This document shows, one piece after another, positions 11,344 to 21,757 of a stretch of DNA of 64,000 bases. The notes beneath the pieces are model-generated. The model worked only from the letters and a program-made list of their open reading frames with translations, did no database searches and was not told where the DNA came from. The number at the start of each line of letters is the position of its first letter. Positions within the stretch are counted from its first letter, which is position 1. The DNA is taken from positions 806,001-870,000 of the forward strand of contig NC_089191.1 in the NCBI RefSeq assembly GCF_947507565.1. Direction: 5' to 3'. The position numbers were made by a program, and so were the translations under genes. The stretch is from Oscarella lobularis (Eukaryota; Porifera; Homoscleromorpha; Homosclerophorida; Oscarellidae).

Positions 11344-12088
11344 TCACTTGGCCTTTTGCACGGGAAGATAGAGCTTGAACTCAGCCGGAAGTTCCTCTTC
11401 GGAATAGAGTCGATCCGAGAAATAGACGCGACGAATGCGACAGTTGGCGTGAATTTCGACTCGCAGCGTTTCGATGTAATTCGTTCCGTAAGCCCTTCTC
11501 GTAAAATCCGACAAATTAAACTAGGAAGGACCCCCCGTATATTAAAAATTCGAATTTATCCTCGAAAATTTTTTTGAGATACCTGAATTTGGTTCCAGCC
11601 GTCGTCTAAACGCATGGGCATTGTGCAGATGAAGGGCTTGACGCGCGTTGTCTTGGCGTAGTTGGATGCGCGAAATCGACGTTTTACGTCCTTATCGTCG
11701 AGCACTTGCACTTCGAACGTGAAATATTTCTTCAGATTTTTGATGATCATGACGAGAAAGGGCAGTTTGATGCCGAGCGTCTTCTTGGGATCGGCCGGTG
11801 ACGTGATGTAAGTCGTGCTGGAAAATTTCGCGTTATTTAGGCACTTTTCTTGATTTATTTCATTGTTTCGGCCTACCTTACGTTCGTTCCGGCTATTTCG
11901 AGAACGAGCGACTGAATATCGTTGTCCGTTATGCGTTTTATGTGCCCGTTTCGAACCTGAACGCGATAAATCGTCTCATTCGATTCGTAAGGGACCTCGC
12001 TCACCTCCTTGTCCCATATTTGCAGCGGTTTGCTACCGATGCTGTAAAGGATGGAGAGAAAGCCAGACTGGAAAGTGTTTTTGAACAT
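11344..12088 (-). CDS. CFAP20: CFAP20 (BUG22), ciliary microtubule inner-junction protein
   Basis: CFAP20 builds the inner junction of ciliary doublet microtubules. The start is ATG 12088 ([20 protein letters not shown]) and the stop is TGA at 11344. The exons encode [18 protein letters not shown], the block around [37 protein letters not shown] and a C terminus with [20 protein letters not shown]. These are nearly identical to animal CFAP20, a very conserved protein of about 193 residues. One intron (about 51 nt, between WDKE and VRNGH, roughly 11958-12008) has no stop and a length divisible by three. The gene is head-to-head with POP1, with 103 bp between starts. Confidence 0.97.
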
Positions 12089-12191
12089 TTCTCCTCGATT
12101 AGTTGTGTTTGTTGCCTAGGACTTGCGAGGATGCGCACTGGAACAACTCCCGGCGGTTGCCAACCGCGCGTACCAACGCGCGCTATTCAAC
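12089..12191. promoter_or_regulatory. CFAP20/POP1 bidirectional promoter interval
   Basis: The 103 bp between the divergent start codons must hold both transcription starts. An inverted GC-rich word (ttgccaaccgcgcgtaccaa region) is present. No TATA box is evident. Confidence 0.45.
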
Positions 12192-14325
12192 ATGGGACGG
12201 AAAAGAAAAGTAGTCGAAAAGAAAGCAGGGGAACGCGGCGATGCATCGAAAACAAAGCATTCCGTTCCCATCGGAGTTAACGTCGTCGAATATGCCGAAA
12301 CGAGAGCGCTGGAGATGAAAACAATGGCGGAGGCGATCCGAAGCGGCGGATCGGGCCGAAAACGAGCGTTCCAGACACTTCCGAGACACATGCGTCGACG
12401 TACGATGAGCCACAACGCCAAACGACTCCCGAAACGTTTGCAATCGCGCGCAAAACAAGAAGTAAGCGACTTCTCATCCTTCTCGTACCCGTATCTCATT
12501 TTTCATCAGATGAACGTCGACGAAACGGCGTCTAAGAAGTCGCGTCGGTCGCGTCGACGTTCCAAGTGGATTCGTTCCGAATTCGAAGGTCGCAATAGTC
12601 GCGAGGGCAAAAAATGGTTAGAAACCCATTTGTGGCACGCGAAAAGAATGAAAATGGGAGACGAATACGGATATCGACTGGCGCAAACGAGCAGCAGCAA
12701 ATGGGTTCGAAAAACGTATAGATCAATACGAGAACGATGTCTAATGCACGTGAGAGAGAGAACACCATAGTTCTATATAGACGAATCTAAGGGAGTGTTT
12801 TTAGGATATGTCTTATTATGGGTGTATTGAATTGGCTGGGAATCGTTCTGTTATTATAACGGAATTGAGACCAATGGTAGCTGATCAAAAGCTAGGTAAG
12901 TCTCTCTCTCTCTCTCTCTCTCTCTTAGTCTAAGTTACATGCCACTTCAATAATTCAATTTCTTAAGGGATTGACGTGTTGGAGGGAAGATGTGAAGGGG
13001 CCTATCTTTTTTACAAGAAAGATAGCAGCAATTTGATTGGTCCGTGCCAGTTGCTGTGGAGACCAGACTCTCTTCTTGATTCCAGTCAAGTTTGGCTTTG
13101 GTTTCATCCTGGATGTTTCCTTGAAGCTCTTCAAGAGATGCAGTCGGCTTTCTCCGGTTCTGACGTCACCGTGACGTCTCTAGAAAATCAATTGATACGA
13201 TTTCGATTGCTGGGTTTGAAATCGTGGGAAATTGCGCGAAACGCCTTAGCAGCGGATGGAGACGACGAGCTTCTGAAAAAAATTTGGAGAAGTGCAGTGA
13301 TTCCAGCTAAGCTCGCGATTGGATTAAACGTATTTGATCCTCGCATCGTCTCAGCTGAAAAGAAACTGAACGCAGAGACGACAGCAGAAGAAAACATCTT
13401 GTTACAAGATTTCAAGCAAATTCCAGTTTCAAATATCTGGAGTTCAGAATCAAGAGCGAAGGCCAGCGAAGAGAAAATTCCGAATCACGAAGCCGACGCG
13501 GCGAAATCGCGTCCTGGAGCCAAAATTCAGTCAATTCCTATTATGATAATTCAGCAGCATAGTCCACGTCTTGATCTCGCTTCAGGCATTGACGTCGTAG
13601 TTCCGTCAGGGTGGGGAATGTCGTTTTGGATGGCCTTTTTATTAGGAGGAGCAACGCCGGCCGCTCTATCGGCCATGGAACAGCTCAATGTCGAGTCGGA
13701 GACGCTTACCTTTCCGCGAGACTATCCGGACACGAAAGCAGGCAAAGAATGGGCTGTGAGAAAACGAGATGAAGAAGTGAAGAAATATTTTCTCCTTCCG
13801 CCTGCTAAGAGATCCAATTTCGCCGCCTTGGGCATCAAAACGCCGTTTCATGCCAACTGGGATGAAATTTCGGGGGAAATGAATAAGGGGCCCTTTCCTT
13901 GTGTTGCTAGGAAACGCGATTTGAACTCATTGTCCCTAGAAGGCGTTTTTCTTCCTGTTTGGTTTGAAATGCTAAGCGGAGTTGCTTCTTGGCTTGATCT
14001 CATTGCTCTTCCTAGTGAAGAGGATAGGGGAAAATTGAAGGCTGATCCGCGTTTTGTGGGTCCTCAGGAAACAGTGGTTGGGCATCGTCGATTGACGGTT
14101 GTAGATGAGTTTGGAGTTGGAGGTTTTAGTGGGGTATTGAGTCGAGATGTCATTGGGCATGTGACGTCGGCTGATTATCGTTTTAGTCGAGGAAGAGGAG
14201 CTGGGGTTGGGCTGTGTTTGGCCTCCGTTATATTGGAGTCTGCTAAGACTGATAGACCGTTATTGTTAGTGAGGAGCAGAGACTCGAACCAATATAGATT
14301 GGCTACATTCAAACTGTTTTGCTAA
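12192..14325 (+). CDS. POP1: Ribonuclease P/MRP protein subunit POP1
   Basis: POP1 is the largest protein of the RNase P and RNase MRP ribonucleoproteins, which process tRNA and rRNA precursors. The first exon starts MGRKRKVVEKKAGERG and contains the signature FQTLPRHMRRRTMSHNAKRL. The second holds WLETHLWHAKRMKM. After a short exon (DMSYYGCIELAG, near 12805) and a CT-rich intron, a single large exon (from about 12968) carries the POPLD region and the C-terminal domain, ending RLATFKLFC with TAA at 14323. An in-frame ATG at 12132 would add 20 residues, but the basic MGRKRK start fits the family better. The gene appears complete. Confidence 0.95.
12901..12925 (+). repeat. (TC)n microsatellite in a POP1 intron
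   Basis: About twelve TC dinucleotides sit just after the splice donor (aggtaag), where they may contribute to the polypyrimidine character of the intron. Confidence 0.9.
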
Positions 14326-14646
14326 TAATAAAGCAAATTCGCTGGGAGAATCTTCGAAGATTCGAATCGTTTTTGGTGTTCGTGCCTCTTCTATGCTTCT
14401 TTTAGCGTCTTTCAGAAGCGATTGCGCCTTCTAGAACGACCAATCGCGTCGGTTTCCAGAGGCCCACTTCTACCTTACTAGTAGATTCCTACCGCTGCTT
14501 AGGTACTCACTGAAGGCACATAATACCGAGAAAGAGCATTTGTTCTTCCTTGGGCCTGGAGACGACGCCATTGGAATCAGTACACTTTGTTGAAACGCTA
14601 CACATGCAGACAAAAACATCAATCAAAGTCAATGCTTGGGTTTCTG
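14326..14646. other. Intergenic gap between convergent POP1 and CTHRC1 genes
   Basis: About 320 bp between two stop codons. It presumably contains the 3' UTRs; an AATAAT/aataaa-like word directly follows the POP1 stop. I see no gene, repeat or hairpin of note here. Confidence 0.6.
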
Positions 14647-15495
14647 TCACTTTTGTGACTGGGGATATTCTTCAATCATTATGCGAGAAACAGACTTCCA
14701 TCCAGAGTAACGGTCGGAGGATCCATACCCCGGACAGTTTCCGACATGAACAGCTACCTTTATTGCTCCAGATGGAATATTTTCACAAAATCCCTCTATT
14801 TGGCGGTGTCGATGAGGATTGTCGTTGGTACCTTGAATATAGACAATCCCTTCGATCGTCATTGGTCCTGAACATTCCGCTCCATTAAAAGTGATGTACC
14901 AACGTCCACAGCAGGTACTACCAGGACAGTAAAGCGTTATAGGGGCAGCATACGCCACTCTAAGAGCGGTAGAAGAGTGACGTTTGTTGAAGATGCACTC
15001 CTAATGCAAACCAATTTTAGAGATATTGTTTTGGTGGCAAATTACTGTACCTGTATAAGACCTATATCTTTGCCTTCACCTCTATTCAGGACACACTGCT
15101 TCCAGTTGATAGAATTACCAGTATTATTTTCTCCGTTTTTTCCGTTTTCTCCTTTCTCGCCTTTTATTCCCATCTGTCCAGTTGGCCCCAAATTTCCCTT
15201 GGGTCCCGTCTTTCCAGTCGCTCCATTTTGACCTGTGTCTCCTTTAGTACCTTTCATTCCGTGACTTCCTTTCTGTCCTTGGAATCCATCTCTTCCTGGC
15301 AATCCATTGTGGCCAGGAGCTCCAGGAATTCCCGGGACTCCTGAACCGCCACAACCCTTTGTAAGACAAGTGTTTTGGCATTTGGTAAATAAATTGTAAT
15401 TAGAAAGCTACCTGATCTTTGGGGGAATTGCTCTCAACTATGTCGAGAAACAGAAGAACTGCAAACAAACACTGGAGAGTTGTAGTAGCAGGCAT
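14647..15495 (-). CDS. CTHRC1: Collagen triple-helix repeat-containing protein 1 homologue, secreted
   Basis: CTHRC1 is a secreted trimeric glycoprotein linked to Wnt/PCP signalling and matrix remodelling in vertebrates. The start ATG 15495 opens a signal peptide ([18 protein letters not shown]). A Gly-X-Y segment of about 23 triplets follows ([16 protein letters not shown] to KGEKGENG), roughly twice the length of the human one. The C-terminal globular domain carries the family hallmarks [37 protein letters not shown] and a terminal [12 protein letters not shown], with the stop at 14647. There are at least two introns. Introns near 15362-15410 and 14990-15050 separate the signal, collagen and C-terminal parts. 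The globular domain makes the assignment specific rather than generic collagen. Confidence 0.94.
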
Positions 15496-15930
15496 TGTCT
15501 CTTGCTTACTGAAGTTGTTTGTTCTCACAACCTTACCCGTTTATATGTAGCCGATAGAAAACGGGTGTGGTGTCACCTTTTTGAATTTCATCAATGTTGA
15601 CGTCTTTTAACACTATATATCCGCTTTCTATTGCTTAGTTGAGTACAAATACAGACCATAAAAAGAAGTTTTGAGACGAAGCGTGGGGTACAAGAGCACG
15701 GTCACTCGTGCTCATTACATCATCAACGCCCGCTATCACGTGAAAATTGATATGAGATTCAAACTGGTTCAAACAAAATCAATAAATTCCACGTGCGGTT
15801 ATCCGGGCCCCCATTAATATGAACTCAAACCCACACCGTTTGTAAATACAGGGCGTGTCCTTCTGTTTTCCCTTCGTCCCCTTGCGCGCTCGTCCCCAAC
15901 CGCCCGTGGTGCTTTCACATACGCAAAACA
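15496..15930. other. Divergent promoter region between CTHRC1 and SRC
   Basis: 435 bp with no coding sequence recognised. It holds candidate TATA boxes for CTHRC1, the GC-rich 5' UTR of SRC and a cacgtg E-box-like word near 15736. Confidence 0.5.
15540..15545 (-). promoter_or_regulatory. Candidate TATA box of CTHRC1
   Basis: The minus strand reads TATAAA about 45 bp upstream of the CTHRC1 start codon. That would imply a very short 5' UTR; a second TATATA at 15614-15620 is an alternative. Confidence 0.35.
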
Positions 15931-17828
15931 ATGGGCTGCTGCTGTAGCAAGAACGCGGACAGCGCAGCGAGCGCAGGAAACGGTCAAAAAGCGATGACGA
16001 GCCCACCGGGAGTGAGCGGTGGCGCGGGCGCGGGCGCGGGCGCGACGTCGACGGGACGCGCGCCGACCGACTCGCGCCCACCGGAGCCGGCTCCGCCGAT
16101 GACGGACGGCCCCTCGTCGGCGGGCCTTCCTCTATTCGTCGCCAAATACGACTACGAAGCGCGCACGGACGAAGATCTCAGTTTCAACAAAGGCGATCAT
16201 CTTTACATTATCGACAATTCGGAGGGAAACTGGTGGAAGGCGCGATCGAAACTCAGCGGGCGCGAAGGCTACATTCCCAATAACTACGTCGCTCCGGCGA
16301 AGACGCTCGACGCGCACGAGTAAGGAACAAGGAATTCTGGGGGGCCCCTTTGGTGGGTGGGGCCCTCTTATTGTTTTTCTTCCTTTTTCCTCCTCCTCCT
16401 AACACGATCGCGGTGCGTGCGAGTGCGTAGCGATTTCGAAAGTCGAGCGAACGATCGCGATTTTTTCCTTATCATCTCGACGTCGCGTCTCCCCGCGCTT
16501 CCGGTATTGACGCGCTAAAACCCGGTCGTATTGATGAAAGAGATAACCAATTGCATTCCACAAGTCAACAAAACAAACCCCCTATTACCTCTAAACGATC
16601 AATTTTTTTCGCGACCACGTGACCCTATTTATTTATTGATTTTCTCCCCTCCGCGCTTAGTTGGTTCTTCGGCAAAATCAAGCGTATCGACGCGGAGAAA
16701 ATGCTCCTGATGTCGATCAACATGCACGGGTCCTTTCTGATACGGGAAAGCGAAAGCAAACCGGGCGACTTTTCCCTATCGGTTCGCGACGGCGACACAG
16801 TGAAACACTATCGCATACGCAAAGTCGACCAAGGCGGTTTCTACATTGCGCGTCGCTCCGCATTCAACGACATCCCAGATCTAGTCGCGCACTACGAAAA
16901 AGACGCCGACGGCCTGTGCATCAATCTGAAGAAGTCATGCCAACGCGCGGAACTGCCCCAAACGGACGGCATGTCGCACAACACGACGGACGAGTGGGAA
17001 ATCCCGCGCACGTCCATCCGGCTCATGCGAAAACTCGGGCAGGGTCAATTCGGCGAGGTATTCGAAGGCCTGTGGAATAACACGACTCCCGTCGCCGTGA
17101 AGACGCTCAAGGAGGGATCCATGTCGAAGGAGGCATTCTTGGAGGAGGCTCACATCATGAAGAAGCTACGCCATCCCAAGCTCGTTCAACTCTACGCCGT
17201 CTGCACCGTCGGCGAACCCATCTATATTATGACCGAATTGATGAAGCACGGGTCTCTTCTCGATTATCTCCACGGCGAGGGACGCGCGCTAAAGATGCCG
17301 CAGCTCATCGACATGGCGGCGCAGGTTGCGTCCGGGATGGCGTACTTGGAGACGCAGAATTATATTCATCGCGATTTGGCGGCGAGGAATTGTCTCGTCG
17401 GCGAGAATCTCGTCACGAAAATCACCGATTTCGGCCTGGCGCGCGTCATCAGCGAAGAGGTCTACGAAGCGCACACGGGAGCGAAGTTTCCCATTAAGTG
17501 GACGGCTCCCGAAGCGGCCTTCTATAATAAGTTCTCGATTAAGTCCGACGTCTGGTCGTACGGGATCCTACTCACGGAATTGGTCACGTACGGGCGGATT
17601 CCGTATCCGGGTATGAGCAACGCCGAAGTGCTCGCGCAAATCGAGCGAGGCTATCGAATGCCGCAGCCGCACGGGTGCCCGGATCGATTGTACGAGGTCA
17701 TGATCGATTGCTGGAAGGATAGCGATATGGAACGACCGACGTTTGAGACTTTGCAGTGGCGTTTGGAGGAGTTTTTCAGCGAGGATGGAATCGGCGGGGG
17801 CTATCGCGAAGCTGAACAGTTTCATTAG
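15931..17828 (+). CDS. SRC: Src-family non-receptor tyrosine kinase
   Basis: The product is about 518 residues in two exons, 15931-16319 and 16661-17828. The 341-nt intron falls between SH3 and SH2 (the codon GA|T starts WFFGK). The N terminus MGCCCSKN has the myristoylation glycine and palmitoylatable cysteines. A Gly/Pro-rich unique region is followed by SH3 ([30 protein letters not shown]) and SH2 ([19 protein letters not shown]). The kinase domain has [29 protein letters not shown] and [11 protein letters not shown]. An activation-loop Tyr precedes EAHTGAKFP at the Src spacing. The tail ends [11 protein letters not shown], so a C-terminal regulatory tyrosine is kept in an unusual context. 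It is complete and very well conserved. Confidence 0.97.
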
Positions 17829-18154
17829 ATATACGCGCGCGTGTGTGTGTGTGATTGTTAATCTGTATTGATTTATTGTTTTTTTTGTTGTGTGTGGTCC
17901 CCCCCGTTTTTTTTTCAGCTGGCTTTGAAGATCAAGGCTAGCGCATTTGCGTTTTTTCGTTGGCGGTGACTGAACAGGATTTTTTTTGGTCATTATTTTT
18001 AGTACTGTACTACGGTCTAGCTAGTATTTATACTAACTAGGATAGCCTCACTCACCTGTAACCTGTACTGTTGAGACAGCGGAGTCAAAGACACTTAAGT
18101 TTTTTTAATGTTTTTTTTTTCAAGCAAACAAATCATGGGAGTGCAATTGGGTCT
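17829..18154. other. SRC 3' region and convergent gap to RPS12
   Basis: About 326 bp, rich in T tracts, with a short (GT)n run after the SRC stop. It probably represents the SRC 3' UTR. No gene is seen. Confidence 0.5.
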
Positions 18155-18866
18155 CTACTTCTTATTCAGATGATCCATGATCACTTCCAATGCCGGCGTC
18201 TCCTTTCCGTAATCCTATCCAACAACCCCAATCAATAAAATCTCAATAGTAATTATAAATTAAATTTTTAATTTTAAAAACTAATCAGTATATTTATTTC
18301 CGGATTATGGTTAATCCTCATTGATTCGCATCATCAGTAGAGGGAACCAAGACGTCATCACAAGCACACGGACGAATATTAGTTAATTTAATTTTTAATC
18401 TACGTTACCTTGACTACAACGCAGCTGCATCCGACGACTTTACGCGCTTTTCCCTCCTTGTCCATCTTGCAGAGTCCAGCCCATTCGCCCAGCTTCTTAC
18501 TGTCGTCCACGTGCAAGAGAGGAATGTTGTGCTCGGCGCACAGAGCCTCCACCAATTTGACGTACATTGGCTCGTCGCAGTTGCTCGCCAACACGCACAG
18601 ATGCGCTTGACGTCTGGGTTCGAGAGAAAATAGCATTCGTATCGAGAAATTCGGCTTCCCTTACTTGTCCAACGCTTTCGCGGCTTCGTGGAGGCCTCTG
18701 GCTAAGCCGTAGTGGAATAGAGAGGTGCGAAGGACCTCTTGAAGGGCTGTGTTGATGTCCATTTGGGGGCCGGCGGCGTAGGTGCTATCATCTCTGTTCG
18801 ACGGCAATTGTTAGCGGTTTGGATGCGAATGGACGCGACGACGGCTTACCCTTCCGCTTCAGACAT
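18155..18866 (-). CDS. RPS12: Small-subunit ribosomal protein eS12
   Basis: A four-exon model starts with MSEAEG at 18866 and ends with the stop TAG at 18155. Exon 2 encodes [23 protein letters not shown]. Exon 3 encodes [35 protein letters not shown] and [11 protein letters not shown]. Exon 4 encodes [19 protein letters not shown]. It is near-identical to animal eS12 in length and sequence. The last intron (about 18217-18410) is the longest and contains a box C/D snoRNA candidate, as in the human RPS12 gene. Confidence 0.97.
18280..18366 (-). ncRNA. SNORD100: Box C/D snoRNA candidate, SNORD100-like (18S rRNA Gm436 guide)
   Basis: On the minus strand, inside the RPS12 intron, a C box GTGATGA lies at 18361-18355. 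A D' box CTGA at 18337-18334 overlaps a C' box TGATGA. A D box CTGA lies at 18288-18285. The bases just upstream of D' (GGTTCCCTCTA) pair with the conserved 18S rRNA word AGAGGGAGCC over ten positions with one G-U. The fifth position from D' falls on the first G of GGG, which by my count from the known Cm462 site corresponds to human Gm436. Human SNORD100 is also intronic to RPS12. The terminal stem is weak (two to three pairs), and the second guide is not assigned. Confidence 0.72.
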
Positions 18867-19256
18867 GTTCTAGTAACGGAAGTCCTCGCTAAGAGAAGAA
18901 AAACGAGATCAATTGACGTAGGATTGGCGAGAAAACGACGGATCGAACACACTCACATGATAGGGAATGGCCAGATAATCCGGGAAGTGCCCTCCTCTCA
19001 CGCGCCGTCATGGAGTCCACGATTTCGTCTACAATTCCAGCTCAATGAAGCGTCCGATTCTCTCGGACGGTCATTTTTCATCGCAAAGTGTACGCTGGAC
19101 GCGATATCTTGGCCGAAAACAGCCGTTTCGAGCTAGAATAGGAAACGACGCTAAAAATAAGCATGATAACACCAAAAACGATTAACATCTTCAGCGAAAT
19201 TTAGTCAGAAAAAGAGCGAAAGCCAGCAGCTCAGCCATTCATACACTGTACCCTCT
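18867..19256. other. Gap between RPS12 and the DsbA-like genes
   Basis: About 390 bp upstream of RPS12 and downstream of the first DsbA-like gene. A pyrimidine tract (cttttt/ctcttcttag type on the minus strand) lies immediately upstream of RPS12, consistent with a TOP-like promoter. No further gene is recognised. Confidence 0.4.
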
Positions 19257-20294
19257 TCACTTCTTGAGAAGATTTTCAATGAACTTGACCCAGTCTTCCA
19301 TGTCAAAGTTCTCTGTACGGCGCAATTTGTTTTCACAAAATCAATTATTTCTTGTCGAAATCACCTGCTTCGGCAACGAGAATTCTGTTGACAACGAAAG
19401 AGGGCGTATCGTTTATTCCTCTTTGAGATGCGGTTTTCCAGGCTAGAATTGCAGTCTCCGTTATGGAATCATTAGTGAAACCGCTTGCAATTCTAGAGAA
19501 GAAAAGTGAGGATAAATTATAAATATTGGCACTTTTACTCTTTGGCAGTGATTCCCAATTTTCCTGATTCGACAATCTGCGCTATCAGATTCATCACTTG
19601 AGGCTCAGTCATATTGACAGCCCCTGCTTTCATTTCTGTGGGAGAACAAGGCTCAATAGAATATGGAACGACATAGAAAAACCATACTCTCTTGTTGCTC
19701 AAACATCTAACAAATCATCAGGTTAGAATAATTAATTTAAAGTACTCTTATTCTAAATGTACCAGTGAAACGAAATCCTTGTAAGCACTCGGATGAGTAG
19801 CGATGACGGTCTCGGCTGCTTGCGTGGCAAAGAATGCGTCATGGTGAAATCTATTTAGGTGCAAGCTAAATCAGCACGCTCCAAGGAGAAAACGTTTACG
19901 GAAGAGGAAAGAGATGCAAAATGACGGTAAGCTGGCTTTTGTATTGGGTCATCAACTAAGCAAAAGACGAATTTTCAAGGAGCCATTTCAGCATGTGTAC
20001 TAACTGTATTACTTTTTGAAGCGTGGGCCAGCTAGCCTTAGAGTCTGGACACAAGCTAAGAGAAGCCAATGCAGAAAGTCATCTCTGCATTACATATGCA
20101 GGCGTACAGATCATAGTAGGCTTCCAGGACAATAGTAGAGCCCTGCTGCAGAGTGTACCCTTGGGGAATTAACATACTGTCCCTCAATTGAACTTGAACA
20201 CCGTAGTGCATCTACCGGTGGGACGAGCTGGCACGTGCGTTTGGCTTGCAATGATAGGGACAAAGGCAAGTGCAACAAGAAGCATGGCGTTCAT
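19257..20294 (-). CDS. Secreted DsbA/thioredoxin-fold protein, copy A (CPDS motif)
   Basis: The start ATG 20294 opens a signal peptide (MNAMLLVALAFVPIIASQ) followed by VPARPTG. After splicing the protein reads GSTIVLEAYYDLLCPDSKAS, then VILHLFPLPFHHDAFFATQA, NMTEPQV, and a C-terminal RGINDTPSFVVNR block ending DWVKFIENLLKK, stop at 19257. The strand-helix layout with YYDLLCP and a cis-Pro-like TPSF loop fits the DSBA-like thioredoxin family. Only the first cysteine of the usual CxxC is present, so a classical disulphide oxidase activity is unlikely. There are about five short introns. It lies 100 bp downstream of and is paralogous to copy B. Confidence 0.7.
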
Positions 20295-20394
20295 CGTCAA
20301 TGAAGTCTTGTGACAATCTCTCGTCTCGTGACAATCGTATGTCACGTGTATGCTAATCATGCAAACTAGCTAACGCAACTAATAAGTCATAAAT

Positions 20395-21465
20395 TCAATA
20401 GATTAGGGTCGCTTTTAACAAACTCTCAATAAACTTGATCCAATCCTCTTTGATGAAAGTGCCTAATTGCATAGCCAAAGCCAAAGTCAGTATATTGGAC
20501 TGTATTTCTTTGACTTACTGGCATTCGGAACTTCGACACCATTGACAATAAATTCGGGAGTTCCAGTTATCGATTGAGCTGCTGCGTACTTCCACGACAT
20601 AACTGACAGCTCGTAGACGTGATTGTCCTTAAATCCAGCAAGCACTCTACGTATATATGTATGCAAATCATAAAATATGTGTGAAGTTTTCTCCTACTGA
20701 GATTCTGTGAGGCCAAGTTTTGCTGATGAAACTAATTCAGCAATACTCTCTTTGACTTGAGTCTCACTCATATTTACTGAGCCAGTGGTGAGATCTAGAA
20801 ACAAATGTAGCATTATTACCGTGGACTAAATACGACATGTACCTTTCTGGTTCTTGAGAATCTGCCAAGTGAAATAAATGGTTATAAGCAGATATCAATC
20901 AAAACATTCTTACCAGTGTGACAAACGATGAATAGACAGATGGTTTGCATTTCGTTAACATCAATTGATGCGCTGTCTGAGCGACAAAGAACGACTGATG
21001 ATTAAACCTGAGAAAAATCAATTTCCGACGTATCAACAACAAATAATTCAAGTAATTAAGGCACGCACGGAAGCGGGAACATGTGAATTTTGAGAGTCAC
21101 TTTCCCCACGTACTGCTTCGCCACCTGGAAAAACAAACACTTCCGTAATATTTCTACGTCATGCATATACGTCATCTGACGCTTTGCAGAACGGGCCAAT
21201 TCGCCTGGCATTCGGACGAAAGACTACGCAGAAAAGACTCGAGCACTACAAAACTGCTGCTCTTGTGACCTACAGGTCGTAGAAGGCGTCGATGACGATG
21301 TTGGAGCCGTTTTGGAGAGTGTAGCCTTTTGGGGGAGGCAAAAGGAGGCTGAGCGGCGAAAATGAGGCGCGTTTGGAACCTACCCAAAGGACGCGAGGGA
21401 ACGGGAGTCTGCGCAGAGGCACGTTCGAGAAGAAGAACGACGGTGAAGAGGAAAAAGAAGTGCAT
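20395..21465 (-). CDS. Secreted DsbA/thioredoxin-fold protein, copy B (SSEC motif)
   Basis: This paralogue of the neighbouring downstream gene has the same exon layout. The signal peptide starts at ATG 21465 (MHFFFLFTVVLLLERASAQ) and is followed by VPSRPLG. The mature part has GSNIVIDAFYDLLSSECQAN, VTLKIHMFPLP, NMSETQV, SITGTPEFIVNGVEVPN and the end DWIKFIESLLKATLIY, stop at 20395. At the active-site position it has SSEC, keeping only the second cysteine, whereas copy A keeps only the first. The splice at the DL|L codon (phase 2) is the same in both. An upstream in-frame ATG would lengthen the N terminus, but the signal peptide favours 21465. Confidence 0.68.
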
Positions 21466-21757
21466 AAGGCTATTTCCGGTAGTACAAAACACGTCACAGG
21501 CGTACGCACGCTACTAAATTTTTCTTCGGCGAACTTTATCGTCTCATTTACACCCCATTCAGGGCCTCGACCTTTCACATTTGATTTCTGATAGCCGCGC
21601 ATTCTTTCTAGGAACGTTGGCGTGGACCACACAAAGCAGTGCTTCCGTGACGTGACGTCAGCCAACGTCACACCCCCGTACATCCTTTACAGAAGAAGAC
21701 GACGGAACGAAACGCTTGGCATTCCATTCCGCGCTGTCCACTCGCGCAGAGCAAACA

